Assembly (NCBI RefSeq): GCF_018390635.1
Contig: NZ_JAHBGE010000051.1
Coordinates: 62,001-126,000 of the forward strand
DNA from: Ancylobacter lacus
Lineage (GTDB): Bacteria > Pseudomonadota > Alphaproteobacteria > Rhizobiales > Xanthobacteraceae
Direction: 5' to 3'
DNA: 64,000 nucleotides
The position numbers and the translations under genes are program-made. Positions 1-10,223 of this stretch are shown here, piece after piece; positions within the stretch are counted from its first letter, which is position 1; each line of letters opens with the position of its first letter. The notes beneath the pieces are model-generated. The model was given only the letters and a program-made list of their open reading frames with translations. It was not told where the DNA came from and made no database searches.

Positions 1-255
1 GTGCCGCCGGGGGAACAGCTCGAGGCCCGGCTGTGGTCGAAGCCGGCAAGCGGCGAAGTGTTTCTGCTCAACGTTCGAGACGACCGCATGCCGATCCAGA
101 GTTTGTGGTGCGGTTATCAGGGCGCCGACATAACGACCCGCAGCCTCGTGGTGCTGGACCGCCGCGCCGGCCAGGTGGAGCCGCCCGTGAACATGATCTG
201 CCGGTCGGATGGCGAGACCCATGCGCTGGACTGCCGCCGCAGTACGGCGGAATGA
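1..255 (+). CDS. Hypothetical protein, C-terminal fragment
   Basis: An open frame runs in from the left edge and stops at 253-255. It begins with GTG at base 1, but this is more likely an internal codon of a gene that starts outside the window. The 84 visible residues show no motif I recognise; two cysteines lie near the C-terminus (CRS and DCRR) and there is no hydrophobic segment. The 160 bases that follow, up to the next gene on the other strand, hold nothing I can support. Being a real gene rests only on frame openness and position, so confidence is modest. Confidence 0.4.
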   Translation: MPPGEQLEARLWSKPASGEVFLLNVRDDRMPIQSLWCGYQGADITTRSLVVLDRRAGQVEPPVNMICRSDGETHALDCRRSTAE

Positions 256-415
256 CCGGCCGGGGTTTGGTGCCACGCTCTGCATGCCGCCTCTCCCCGC
301 CATATCGGCCGCGCTCGCGTGATCACACGTTCAGAACCCTCTCCTGCGGTCAAGCAGCCGGCGCGACGTCCGTTTGGCCTAGCGGCAGGAGCCCGACTTC
401 CGCCGGCCCTCCCGA

Positions 416-814
416 TCACGCTCCGGTGGACGCCGCCTTCGCGTCCTCCTCGGCAAACACCTCTCGGGCGATGCGGAAACTGTCCAGCGACGCGGGTACG
501 CCGCAATAGATCGCCACCTGAAGAAGGGCCTCCCGGATTTCATCGCGGGTCAGCCCGTTGTTGAGGGCGCCGCGCACGTGGAGCTTCAGTTCGTGAGGCC
601 GGTTCAACGCCGCGATCATCCCGAGATTGAGGAGGGAGCGGTCGCGCCGCGCCAGCCCCTCGCGGCCCCACACCTCGCCCCAGCAGTATTTCGTCACCAG
701 TTCCTGAAGCGGTCGGGAGAAATCGTCGGCTTCGGCCAGCGACTTGTCGACATAGGCGCTGCCGACAACGGCGCGGCGGATGGACAATCCCTTCTCGAAG
801 AGGTCGTCGGTCAT
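416..814 (-). CDS. Carboxymuconolactone decarboxylase family protein (PcaC-like)
   Basis: A 132-residue protein of the usual length for 4-carboxymuconolactone decarboxylase (PcaC), which makes 3-oxoadipate enol-lactone in the protocatechuate branch of the beta-ketoadipate pathway. The typical core is visible: the RDRSLLNLGMIAALNR stretch (about residues 57-72), then H79-x-x-x-A-L and the GLTRDEIREALLQ helix. It is the last gene of a minus-strand trio, 54 bases after an alpha/beta hydrolase; PcaC and the enol-lactonase PcaD are classic partners. No other protocatechuate genes are near, and the first gene of the trio is a flavin monooxygenase, so the true substrate may not be a protocatechuate product. 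Family assignment is firm; the exact reaction is inferred. Confidence 0.85.
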   Translation of the reverse strand: MTDDLFEKGLSIRRAVVGSAYVDKSLAEADDFSRPLQELVTKYCWGEVWGREGLARRDRSLLNLGMIAALNRPHELKLHVRGALNNGLTRDEIREALLQVAIYCGVPASLDSFRIAREVFAEEDAKAASTGA

Positions 815-868
815 GGATGGGGTCTCCGGCGGGTTGAAGGGTAAGGGCGCCGCGCGAGCGCAGCCGGT

Positions 869-1639
869 TCATCGGCTGCGCAGAAAGGGATCGACCGCGG
901 CGTGAAAGCCATCCGGCCGGTCGAGATTGGCGAGATGGCGAGCACCCTCGATCTCGACGTAGTCGGCGCCCGGAATCAATGCCGCGATCTCCTGCGACAA
1001 CCGCGGCGGGGTGCGGTTGTCGCGCGTGCCGACCACCACCCGGGTGGGCACTCTCACGGCGCGGTAGAGCTCGGTCACATTGGCGGTGAAAACCGACTGT
1101 GCCGCCTCGACATAGGCCGCCGGCGCCATGCCGGCGAGACTGGCGACCAGCTCCTCCACATGGGTCGGGTCATCCTCCACCAGCGTGTCGGCGGCGTAGG
1201 CGCGGGCATAGGTTTCCATGGAACCGGCGGCAAGGGTGCTGGCAATGCCGGCGGCACGCGCAGCCCCCGCCTCGCCCTGATTGGCGAAGCTGTCGGCGAT
1301 GACGAGGCGCTCGACCAGCGCCGGCGCGAGATCGACGAGGTGGGCGGCGATCGGCCCGCCCATGGAGATCGCCACCACGCGAGCGGGGGTCCCGCCGAAC
1401 GCCGTCAGCACCGCAGCCAGATCGGCCGCGACATTCCTCACGGTGAAGCCGCCGCGCCGGGTGGAGCGGCCATGGCCGCGGGCGTCCACCGCGATCACAT
1501 CGAAATCGGGCGACCAGCGGCAGATCTGCTCGCGCCACAGCCAGGCGGCCGTGCCCAGGCTGTGGATCAGCAGGAGCGGGGGGCCGCTCCCGGCACGCTC
1601 ATAGAACAGGCTTTCGCTATTGAGGTCGATCAGGGGCAC
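869..1639 (-). CDS. Alpha/beta hydrolase, 3-oxoadipate enol-lactonase (PcaD) type
   Basis: The frame can be extended upstream to 1777, but I choose the GTG at 1637-1639. It has GGAG eight bases before it, and the alpha/beta hydrolase fold begins right after it (PLIDLNSESLFYERAG), giving 256 residues, the usual PcaD length. The nucleophile is S92 in the elbow AISMGG, with D207 (GTRDN) and H235 (ARHLANL) completing the triad; the oxyanion strand LLLIHSLG is also visible. PcaD-type enzymes open a lactone ring; related esterases share the fold. It sits between the flavin monooxygenase and the PcaC-like gene, so a pathway of oxygenation, lactone or ester hydrolysis and a decarboxylase/peroxidase-like step is plausible. 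The substrate is unknown. Confidence 0.8.
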   Translation of the reverse strand: MPLIDLNSESLFYERAGSGPPLLLIHSLGTAAWLWREQICRWSPDFDVIAVDARGHGRSTRRGGFTVRNVAADLAAVLTAFGGTPARVVAISMGGPIAAHLVDLAPALVERLVIADSFANQGEAGAARAAGIASTLAAGSMETYARAYAADTLVEDDPTHVEELVASLAGMAPAAYVEAAQSVFTANVTELYRAVRVPTRVVVGTRDNRTPPRLSQEIAALIPGADYVEIEGARHLANLDRPDGFHAAVDPFLRSR

Positions 1640-1794
1640 GGTTGCGTCTCCAAAAGCGGCGGCAGGCGGGGGGCGCCCGGGTCCGGCACTGTCATACGAC
1701 AGGACTGGACCCGGCGGGATGAGGCCATGAGGTGGGACGAACCGTCCCGCTCTCGCCGGCCCCAGACCCCTCCACATCCCGCGCAGGCTCTCCT

Positions 1795-3105
1795 TCAGAA
1801 GGCGAGGAGATTGTCGCGCAGATGCACGTGCTCATAGGCCTTGCGCATCAGGCCGCGGCGCTGCAGCGCGGGCACGAGGCCGTCGGTGATGGTCGCGATC
1901 GAGCGGCGGCTGACGTCCGGCAGCACGATGAGGAAGCCGTCGCCGCCGACCTCCTCCATGATCTCGCCCATCTGCGCCGCCGCGCTTTCCGGCGTGCCGA
2001 CGACATCGACGCAATAGCCCGAGCCATAATGGGCGACGATCGCCTCCCGCAGGGTGCGCTGGCCGGCGCGCACGAGGAAGGCCTGAAGCGTCGACTGCGT
2101 GCCGTTGGTGGTGAGTTCGCCCACGGGCGCGTCGAGGTCGAAGACGGAGAAGTCGATGTTGGTGGCCCAACCCAGCCGCGCCAGCCGCGCGTCGATGTTC
2201 GCCGCCGTCTGGTTCTTGCGCTCGTCGGCAAACCAGCGGGCCTGTTCGGCCGTCTCGGCGACGATGGGCGACAGAAGGAACAGCAGCTTGCAGCTGTCGG
2301 GATCGCGCCCCATCGCCGCCATCTGCGCCCGGACCTCTTCGCGATAGCGCTTCATCGCCGGAATGCCGGTCGGGGCGGCGACGATGGTGTCGGCGTGGGT
2401 GGCGGCAAAGGCCCGGCCGGTTGAGGAGCCGCCGGCCTGGGCGATGATCGGCCGGCCCTGAGGGCAGGGGCCGGAATTCAGCGGCCCGCGCGAGCTGTAG
2501 TATCGCCCGGCCACGTCGATGGTGTGCACCTTGGACGGGTCGATCAGCACGCCGTTCTCGACATCGTCGAGGATGGCGCCGGGCTCCCAGGAATCCCACA
2601 GCTTCTTGACGATGTTGGCGTATTCCTCGGCCATGACGTAGCGCTCGTCATGGTCGGCCATTCCCTCGAGTCCGAAGTTCTGGGCCGCCAGATCGTTGAA
2701 GCCCGTCACCAGGTTCCAGCCGGCACGGCCGCCCGAAATCTGGTCGAGCGAGCCGATGATGCGGGCGGTGAGATAGGGATGGTAGGCAAAGGTGGAGAGC
2801 GTCGGGACGATGCCGACCCGCCGGGTGGCCGCGGCGAGGAGGGTCGCCACCACGGAGGGTTCCTGCCGCGGCACGCAGATGCCGTTCTTCAGGAACATGT
2901 TGCGGGAGGCCTGCCAGTTCTCGCCGATGAAGATGGAATCCTCAATCAGAAGATAATCGAAGCACGCCCGCTCGATGGCCCGGGCAAGGTCTACGAAGAG
3001 ATCGGCGGTCATCCACTCGCGGCCGATGTTTCCCGTCCAGGGCTCGCCCCAGGCCTGCGCGCTCGACCCCTGAAGAAACCAGGACATATGGAACGGCGAC
3101 GCCAT
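1795..3105 (-). CDS. LLM-class flavin-dependent monooxygenase (NtaA/SnaA/DszA type)
   Basis: A 436-residue luciferase-like monooxygenase that would use FMNH2 from a separate reductase. It shows the hallmarks of the NtaA/SnaA/DszA branch: an N-terminal MSWFLQGS strand, ARAIERACFDYLLIED (about residues 40-55), SGGRAGWNLVTGFN (about 127-140) and the FMN-phosphate-contacting QAGGSSTGRAFAA loop. Members oxidise nitrilotriacetate, EDTA, dibenzothiophene sulfone or alkanesulfonates; which applies here cannot be read from sequence. The ATG at 3103-3105 is preferred over an upstream alternative because GGGAG lies just ahead and homology begins there. It is the first gene of the minus-strand trio, 155 bases before the hydrolase. 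No flavin reductase is adjacent. Confidence 0.85.
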   Translation of the reverse strand: MASPFHMSWFLQGSSAQAWGEPWTGNIGREWMTADLFVDLARAIERACFDYLLIEDSIFIGENWQASRNMFLKNGICVPRQEPSVVATLLAAATRRVGIVPTLSTFAYHPYLTARIIGSLDQISGGRAGWNLVTGFNDLAAQNFGLEGMADHDERYVMAEEYANIVKKLWDSWEPGAILDDVENGVLIDPSKVHTIDVAGRYYSSRGPLNSGPCPQGRPIIAQAGGSSTGRAFAATHADTIVAAPTGIPAMKRYREEVRAQMAAMGRDPDSCKLLFLLSPIVAETAEQARWFADERKNQTAANIDARLARLGWATNIDFSVFDLDAPVGELTTNGTQSTLQAFLVRAGQRTLREAIVAHYGSGYCVDVVGTPESAAAQMGEIMEEVGGDGFLIVLPDVSRRSIATITDGLVPALQRRGLMRKAYEHVHLRDNLLAF

Positions 3106-3482
3106 CGTGCTCTCCCTGAACCCAGCCGAGGGACGCGCCTGCACGCCGAACCCTGGCACAACCTTTCCGCTAGCGCGTTCTGGATCGAACGCATACAGAG
3201 CAACGCTTAGCCCCGCTCTGCACGGCGAAAATGCAAGCAAAATACATGCCGATGCGGGAGCGGCAGCTTTGTCGCCGGCGCGCCGAAAGCCGCAGGTACT
3301 TCATGGAAGGGAAAGTTGGTTTCTCTTCAAGAAATTTCGTTGACACGAGTTCGGGCGGATGCAAGCATTTGACGCATCATTCGACGTCTGCGGCCGATTA
3401 TGACCCGCCCGTGAGACGTTACGTCCAGTGATATTCCACCCTTTGTTCGCCGCGCTCCTCGTAAAACGAAGGTTCAGCCGAC
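3106..3482. other. Divergent intergenic region, 377 bases
   Basis: This gap separates the minus-strand monooxygenase operon from the plus-strand GcvT-like gene and is visibly more AT-rich around 3290-3440. I see no credible gene. A TTGACA hexamer lies at 3340-3345 and TTGACG at 3369-3374, without well-spaced, good -10 partners, so any promoter here is tentative. An 11-base palindrome, GACGT-T-ACGTC, is at 3415-3425, about 60 bases before the GcvT-like start codon; a near-identical one occurs at 27954-27964. Confidence 0.4.
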
Positions 3483-4610
3483 ATGAACGCCGCAGTCACG
3501 CGCAATTCCATTCTCAACGAACGACATGTCCAGCTCGGCACCAAGTTCGAATCTTCCTGGAACGGCATGCCCCTGCCGCAATTCTACGCAACTGACCCAT
3601 ATGACGAGGTTGCGGCGGTGCGCACGCGGGCCGGGCTTATCGACGTCTCCTCGCTGAACCTCGTCAATGTCCGCGGCCCCGAGGCGTTGGCCCTGCTGAA
3701 CGAGGTGCTCACCTCGGATGTCGAGAAGCTGAAGCCGGGCCAGTCTGCCATCAGCAACATCGTCGATGACGAGGGATCGCTGATCGACGACGTGCTTGTC
3801 TACCGCAATGCGGCTCACGATTTCCGCCTCTCGCATGGCTCGGGCAAGCTGGAGGACGTGCTTGCCGAATTCGCCGCCGGCCGCGACGTGGTCGTCGAGG
3901 ACGACACCGACACCCACGTGCTCTCCCTGCAGGGGCCGGCCGCACTCGCCATTCTCAGCCCCCACGCCTCCATCGACCTCGGCTCCCTCCGCTATTTCGA
4001 ACATGCCCCGGCGCTGCTGTTCGGTCGTCCGGTGACGCTGGCGCGGGGCGGCTATTCCGCCGAGCGTGGCTACGAGGTGTTCTGCACCGCGGCTGACGCT
4101 GTGTTCCTGTGGGACTCCATCCTTGAGGTTGGCCAGCCCTTCGGAGCCATGGCGGTGTCGTGGCAGAGTCTCGACATCGTTCGGGTCGAGGGCGGCCTCC
4201 TGTTCTTCCCCTTCGACATGCCGAAAGGCGACGAGACGCCGTGGGAAGTCGGCGCCGAGTGGACCGTGGACCTCGACAAGCCGGCCTTCCGGGGCAAGGA
4301 CGCGCTGGTCCGCCGCAAGGAGGAGGTGCGCGTCGTCCAGCGCGGCATGGAGATCGATCACCACGAGCAGATCGAACCCGGCGCGCGGCTGTTCAAGGAA
4401 GGCAAGGACGTCGGCTCGCTCAACTCCTCGATCTATAGCCGCCATCTCATGCGCTCGATCGCCCTGGTTCACGTGCTTCCCGAACTCGGCGCCTTCGGCA
4501 CCGAATTCGAGGTGGTGGGGCCGCAGGGCCGGTTCATTGGTCGGCTGGTGAAGACCCCGTTCTACGACCCGCTGCGCCTGCGCACCCATCCGCTCGAAGA
4601 GCGCGGCTGA
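3483..4610 (+). CDS. GcvT-like folate-dependent aminomethyltransferase/demethylase
   Basis: A 375-residue protein of the glycine-cleavage T-protein fold, which binds tetrahydrofolate and accepts a one-carbon unit from a methylated amine or similar donor. Typical segments are DVSSLNLVNVRGPEALALLN near the N-terminus, IVDDEGSLIDDVLVYR (about 98-113, with the family's conserved acidic pair), SAERGYEVFC and the C-terminal barrel with FIGRLVKTPFYDPL. It stands alone and ends convergently with tdm across a shared terminator. A canonical glycine-cleavage role is unlikely because no gcvH or gcvP is nearby. Its place beside tdm suggests methylated-amine or one-carbon metabolism, but DmdA-like or sarcosine-type roles remain possible. 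Confidence 0.8.
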   Translation: MNAAVTRNSILNERHVQLGTKFESSWNGMPLPQFYATDPYDEVAAVRTRAGLIDVSSLNLVNVRGPEALALLNEVLTSDVEKLKPGQSAISNIVDDEGSLIDDVLVYRNAAHDFRLSHGSGKLEDVLAEFAAGRDVVVEDDTDTHVLSLQGPAALAILSPHASIDLGSLRYFEHAPALLFGRPVTLARGGYSAERGYEVFCTAADAVFLWDSILEVGQPFGAMAVSWQSLDIVRVEGGLLFFPFDMPKGDETPWEVGAEWTVDLDKPAFRGKDALVRRKEEVRVVQRGMEIDHHEQIEPGARLFKEGKDVGSLNSSIYSRHLMRSIALVHVLPELGAFGTEFEVVGPQGRFIGRLVKTPFYDPLRLRTHPLEERG

Positions 4611-4640
4611 CCGCCGCGCCGGAGGGCAGGGGCCCTGTGA

Positions 4641-4674
4641 CGAAAAGGCCGGAGCGCAAGCCCCGGCCTTTTCG
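4641..4674. terminator. Bidirectional rho-independent terminator
   Basis: A perfect 12-base-pair stem, CGAAAAGGCCGG at 4641-4652 with CCGGCCTTTTCG at 4663-4674, and a 10-base loop. The arms carry A and T runs, so either strand gives a GC-rich hairpin ending in U residues. It lies between the convergent ends of the GcvT-like gene and tdm and should serve both. Confidence 0.85.
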
Positions 4675-4706
4675 CATTCGGGTCTAGGGGTAGGACGGGC
4701 GGGGCC

Positions 4707-6968
4707 TCAGGCCCGCACCCGGCTCTTGGTCGGGTCGTAATGCGGGAAAGCGGCGATGCTGGCCGCGATCCGTTTGGCGTGTCCGTCAAGCTTGCCGATC
4801 TCGACCGTGGCGCCCATGGCCGCCGTGCTGACGTCCAGTCGCGCCAGCGCCACGATCCCGCCGAGCGAGGGGGAGCGGGTGGCGCTGGTGACGACGCCGA
4901 TCTGCGCCCGGCCGCTGTAGATCGGGTCGCCGTGATGGACCGGCTCGTTACCCTCCACCACCAGCCCCACCAGCTTGCGCGCGGGATGGGCGCGGCGGCG
5001 GGTGAGAGCCTCCCGACCGACAAAATCGTCCTGCTTGCTCTCCGGCACGGTGAAGCCGATCCCGGCCTCGAAAGGATCAGTCTGGTCGCAAAATTCGTAG
5101 CCGGCAAAGGCGAGGCCGGCCTCGATCCGCACCATGTCGAGCGCCAGCAGCCCGAGGGGCTGCAGCCCGTGCGCAGCGCCCGCGACAAACACGGCGTCCC
5201 ACAGCTCGACGGCCCGGTCCGGATGACACCAGATCTCATAGCCGAGCTCGCCGGTATAGCCGGTGCGCGACACCATCACCGGAATGCCCGCAATCCGCCC
5301 TATGGTGAAGCGGAACCACTTCAGTTCGTCGGCGCTGGGTTGATGGGCCGGGGTGACGAGCACCTCGCGCAGGATGTCGCGCGACTTCGGACCCTGAAGC
5401 GCCAGATTGTGAAGCTGATCGGTGGAGGACTTCACGAAGGCGTGGAGGCCGTGCTCCGCCGCCAGCTGGCGCAGCCAGACGCCACAATAGTCGTCGCCGC
5501 AGACGAGGCGGAAATTGTTCTCGCCCAGCCGGAACACCGTGCCGTCGTCGAGCATGCCGCCATGGGGGTAGCACAGCGCGGTGTAGACCACCTGCCCAAC
5601 GCTGAGCTTGCGGATGTCGCGCGTGACGGCGAGCTGCACCAGCTTTTCCGCATCCGGCCCCAGCACCTCGAACTTGCGGAGCGCGGACAGGTCCATCACC
5701 ACCGCGCGCTCGCGGCAGGCCCAGTATTCCTCGATAGGCCCGGCGGCGGAGAAGCATTCCGGCAGCCAGAAGCCGCGATAATCCACGAAGCTGCGGGTGA
5801 GCGCCGAGGTGCGGGCGTGGAACCCGGTTTCCCGCGTCAGCCGCGGGGCGGAATCGGGCGTCATGCGGTGGGCGATCCCTCTGGAAAACTGGTTGGCGCC
5901 GTCATAGACGCGGACATGGATGTCGGTGGGATGCCAGGCGTTCGAGGCATCGATGTCGTCGGCACACGAGGAGGAGGCGCAGAGCAGGTCGGTCAGCGCC
6001 CGCAGCAGGACATAATCGCCGGGGCGCGACCACGGCTCGTCCATGCCGATGCGGTCGCCCGGTGAAACGAAGGTGTTGTAGAAGAAATTCACCGCCGGCC
6101 AGCCCATCCGCGGCGCGATGCCATGGGGAGCGAGCGCCCGGTTGAAATTGTCCGAGCAGTTGTCGTGCCCGGGATAACCCATGTCCTCGTAGAACTTGGC
6201 GGTACAGGCGAGCATGAAGGTGTCGTGACGGCCGACCGTGTCACGGATCACCTCGACCAGCGCGGTCTGGTCCTCGTCAAAATATTTCGAGTGCAGGCCG
6301 GGTCCGGGATTGGCGGACCCCATCAGCGTCCGGGTGGTGGTGGGGTCCAGCCCCTTCTCGCGGCCGGCCCGGAGCTTGGCGGCGTCGAAGGCGAGGAAAT
6401 CCGAGCATTGCTGCCCGTCCACGTCGATGATCTGGATGTAGTCGCCGGCCTTGACCTCATAGGCCGCCGCTGTCGCGGCGCGAATGCGCAGATCGAGCTT
6501 GGGCGGCGCCAAAGGTGCCGGCACGGTCCCGCTGGAAGGCAGCGCCGGCACGATCTCGACGATCAGGTCCGTCGGGGCATCCTGCGAGCCGGGGTCCATG
6601 GGGCCGCCCGGCGCCGTCAGCACGCAGCGCAGATGGTCCGGCGCGGTGAAGGAGACGCTGGCGCCAGGGCCGCCTTCCGTGCCGAAGAGGCTCACGGCCT
6701 CCGCTTCCCCGCCCAGGAAGGCGGACGCCGCAGGAGGCAGCGGCGCCGTGGCGGGCAGGGCGCCCGGCACCAGCCCGTCCGCGGCGGCCGAGAGGCCCAC
6801 GACAAACAGGGCGCCGGGCTGGCCGCCTTCGGGGTCGACCACATGGGCGGTGTCGCCCGGCCGCATCTCGAAGCCGACCCAGCCGCCGCCCGGCGCGACA
6901 TGGCGCAGCCGTGCCGGGTGCAGCCGTCTTGCGGCCGTGGAAGCGACGGTGCCGAGCTGGACGTTCAT
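4707..6968 (-). CDS. tdm: Trimethylamine N-oxide demethylase Tdm (DUF1989 + GcvT fusion)
   Basis: A 753-residue fusion with the architecture of TMAO demethylase: a DUF1989 domain (about residues 165-360) followed by a GcvT-type folate-binding half (about 375-753). Known Tdm cleaves TMAO to dimethylamine and formaldehyde, the folate domain being thought to capture formaldehyde. The DUF1989 half contains D190, C255, H268, C271 and C335, which match from memory the metal and substrate residues of Methylocella Tdm at a constant offset. The GcvT half shows GGMLDDGTVF and YTGELGYEIW. Residues 30-60 look like a degenerate copy of the DUF1989 start at 170-190. The gene follows tmm by 30 bases on the same strand, forming a tmm-tdm operon. 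Confidence 0.92.
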   Translation of the reverse strand: MNVQLGTVASTAARRLHPARLRHVAPGGGWVGFEMRPGDTAHVVDPEGGQPGALFVVGLSAAADGLVPGALPATAPLPPAASAFLGGEAEAVSLFGTEGGPGASVSFTAPDHLRCVLTAPGGPMDPGSQDAPTDLIVEIVPALPSSGTVPAPLAPPKLDLRIRAATAAAYEVKAGDYIQIIDVDGQQCSDFLAFDAAKLRAGREKGLDPTTTRTLMGSANPGPGLHSKYFDEDQTALVEVIRDTVGRHDTFMLACTAKFYEDMGYPGHDNCSDNFNRALAPHGIAPRMGWPAVNFFYNTFVSPGDRIGMDEPWSRPGDYVLLRALTDLLCASSSCADDIDASNAWHPTDIHVRVYDGANQFSRGIAHRMTPDSAPRLTRETGFHARTSALTRSFVDYRGFWLPECFSAAGPIEEYWACRERAVVMDLSALRKFEVLGPDAEKLVQLAVTRDIRKLSVGQVVYTALCYPHGGMLDDGTVFRLGENNFRLVCGDDYCGVWLRQLAAEHGLHAFVKSSTDQLHNLALQGPKSRDILREVLVTPAHQPSADELKWFRFTIGRIAGIPVMVSRTGYTGELGYEIWCHPDRAVELWDAVFVAGAAHGLQPLGLLALDMVRIEAGLAFAGYEFCDQTDPFEAGIGFTVPESKQDDFVGREALTRRRAHPARKLVGLVVEGNEPVHHGDPIYSGRAQIGVVTSATRSPSLGGIVALARLDVSTAAMGATVEIGKLDGHAKRIAASIAAFPHYDPTKSRVRA

Positions 6969-6998
6969 GGCGCTTGTCCCCGTAGTGCCCGTAGCCGC

Positions 6999-8657
<1,659 letters not shown>

Positions 8658-9260
8658 ATGCTGGTCTCGGACATCAAGAGCCGACCTGTCTATGAGCGTC
8701 TGCGCCTCGACCGTGCCGCCCGGCGGCATCTCGTCATTGCCGACATGTCCCGGCCGCTGGACGAGGTGATCGACGGCTTGGGGACGGCGACGGCTCCCAT
8801 CGACCATTGGGTGGTTGCCGCCACCAGCGCCGTCGACGCACGGCCGGCTGTCGAGCGTGCCGACAGCGGCAGCCGTGTCGAGAAGCGGGCCTTCCGGGCG
8901 TCGGCACACCTGCTTGACCGGCTGTCCCATCGTCTGGCGCGCGAGACCATCGGCTTGCGGCTCTATGCGGTGGGGGAGGAGGGCTTCATCTGGAACGTGG
9001 CGCGCCTCGCCCGCGAGGCCGGGATGGAGGCCGCGGAGTGCCAGACCGCCCATGCCGGGTCGCTGCGGCGCGACGTCTTCTGCGTTCACTGCAAGACGAT
9101 CACGCCCGGTGTGACCACCAGCATCGCCGCCTGCTCAGGCTGCGGCGCCCATCTCGTTGTACGCGATCATTTTTCCCGAACCCACGCCGCGTTCATGGGC
9201 GTGCAGGCCGATGCCGAGGCGCCGGGCGAATACGCGCCGGCGGAGGAGATTTTCCCATGA
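8658..9260 (+). CDS. dmmA: Dimethylamine monooxygenase subunit, DmmA family
   Basis: A 200-residue protein of the DmmA family, part of the multi-subunit dimethylamine monooxygenase that oxidatively demethylates dimethylamine to methylamine and formaldehyde. The C-terminal third carries two CxxC pairs, C142/C145 and C159/C162, a rubredoxin-like arrangement that could hold iron or zinc and pass electrons or stabilise the complex. The N-terminal part has no motif I can name. Its stop codon overlaps the start of the reductase gene (ATGA), showing translational coupling. It is the first plus-strand gene after the divergent control region. The enzyme role follows from family naming and the operon. 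Confidence 0.82.
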   Translation: MLVSDIKSRPVYERLRLDRAARRHLVIADMSRPLDEVIDGLGTATAPIDHWVVAATSAVDARPAVERADSGSRVEKRAFRASAHLLDRLSHRLARETIGLRLYAVGEEGFIWNVARLAREAGMEAAECQTAHAGSLRRDVFCVHCKTITPGVTTSIAACSGCGAHLVVRDHFSRTHAAFMGVQADAEAPGEYAPAEEIFP

Positions 9261-10207
9261 CCGGCTCCGCTCTCGCCCTGCGGGTCGTCGCGGCGGTGCC
9301 GCTGTCGCCGACCCTCAAGGCCTTCACCTTCGAGGCGGCCGACGGCGGGCTGGTGCCGCCGTCCGGCCCCGGCGCGCATGTCCGGCTGTTCCTGCGGCGG
9401 GGCGCCTGGTCCCGGAAGAATGCCTATTCGCTGGTCTCCAACCCGGAGGATCGCAGCCACCTTTCCGTCATCGTCCGGCGTGTCGCGCAGTCGAAAGGCG
9501 GCTCCGCCTTCCTGCACGAAGAGGTGTCGGAAGGCGACGTCATCGAGGCCGGACTGCCGGCCAACCTCTTTCCCGTGGTGCGTACCGCCCGGCGCCACCT
9601 CATGGTGAGCGGCGGCATCGGGCTCACGCCTTTCCTCGCCTATATCGCCGCCTTCGAAGCCGAAGGCACGCCGTGGGAGCTGCACCATTTCTGCCGGGCC
9701 GACGAGCGCGGCGCGTTCGCGGCGCTTCTCGCCCGCTACCCCGCGTCGCGCGTGCACATTCATTGCGATGCCGATCTTGCCGGTCTCGCGCAGGCGTTGG
9801 CGTGCCAGCCGCTCGGCACGCATTTCTATACCTGCGGCCCCGCCTTGCTGATGGAAGCGGCGAAGGATCTGGCCCTGGCGACGGGATGGCCCCCGGTGCG
9901 GCTCCATGCCGAATCCTTCGGGGCGGCGGCAGAGGGTGGCGAGGCGTTCGTCGCGGTTCTGCAGCGCTCGGGCATCGAGGTGATGGTTGGACCGGAGACG
10001 AGCCTGCTCGACGCGATCGAAGCCGCCGGTGTGGAGGCTCCGTGCCTGTGCCGTGGCGGGGCTTGCGGGCAGTGCGTGACCTCCGTTCAGGACGGCATTC
10101 CCGAGCATCGCGATCACTTCCTCGACGCCGAGGAGCGCGCGTCCAACCGCCTCATCATGACCTGCGTGTCGCGCGCGCAGACCCCTCGCCTCGTACTCGA
10201 CCTCTGA
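9257..10207 (+). CDS. Dimethylamine monooxygenase reductase subunit (PDR/VanB-type)
   Basis: A 316-residue phthalate-dioxygenase-reductase-type protein: an N-terminal flavin-binding barrel (NAYSLVSNPED at about 55-65), a central NAD(P)H domain (VSGGIGLTPFLAYI, about 117-130; YTCGP, 191-195) and a C-terminal plant-type [2Fe-2S] domain with ligands C265, C270, C273 and C303. It would carry electrons from NAD(P)H to the haem subunit. The ATG at 9257-9259 overlaps the dmmA stop and is preceded by GGAGGAGA; an upstream extension to 9038 would overlap most of dmmA's 3' end and lacks homology. The haem-protein gene follows after 16 bases. Subunit letters vary between reports, so I give no symbol. 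Confidence 0.88.
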   Translation: MTGSALALRVVAAVPLSPTLKAFTFEAADGGLVPPSGPGAHVRLFLRRGAWSRKNAYSLVSNPEDRSHLSVIVRRVAQSKGGSAFLHEEVSEGDVIEAGLPANLFPVVRTARRHLMVSGGIGLTPFLAYIAAFEAEGTPWELHHFCRADERGAFAALLARYPASRVHIHCDADLAGLAQALACQPLGTHFYTCGPALLMEAAKDLALATGWPPVRLHAESFGAAAEGGEAFVAVLQRSGIEVMVGPETSLLDAIEAAGVEAPCLCRGGACGQCVTSVQDGIPEHRDHFLDAEERASNRLIMTCVSRAQTPRLVLDL

Positions 10208-10223
10208 CCGGACGGAGCCTGCC

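Noticed and set aside
3154-3170. TGGCACAACCTTTCCGC as another sigma-54 promoter
   Set aside because: The -24 half is good, but the -12 half reads TTCC, so the invariant GC is missing, and it lies over 300 bases from the next plus-strand gene.
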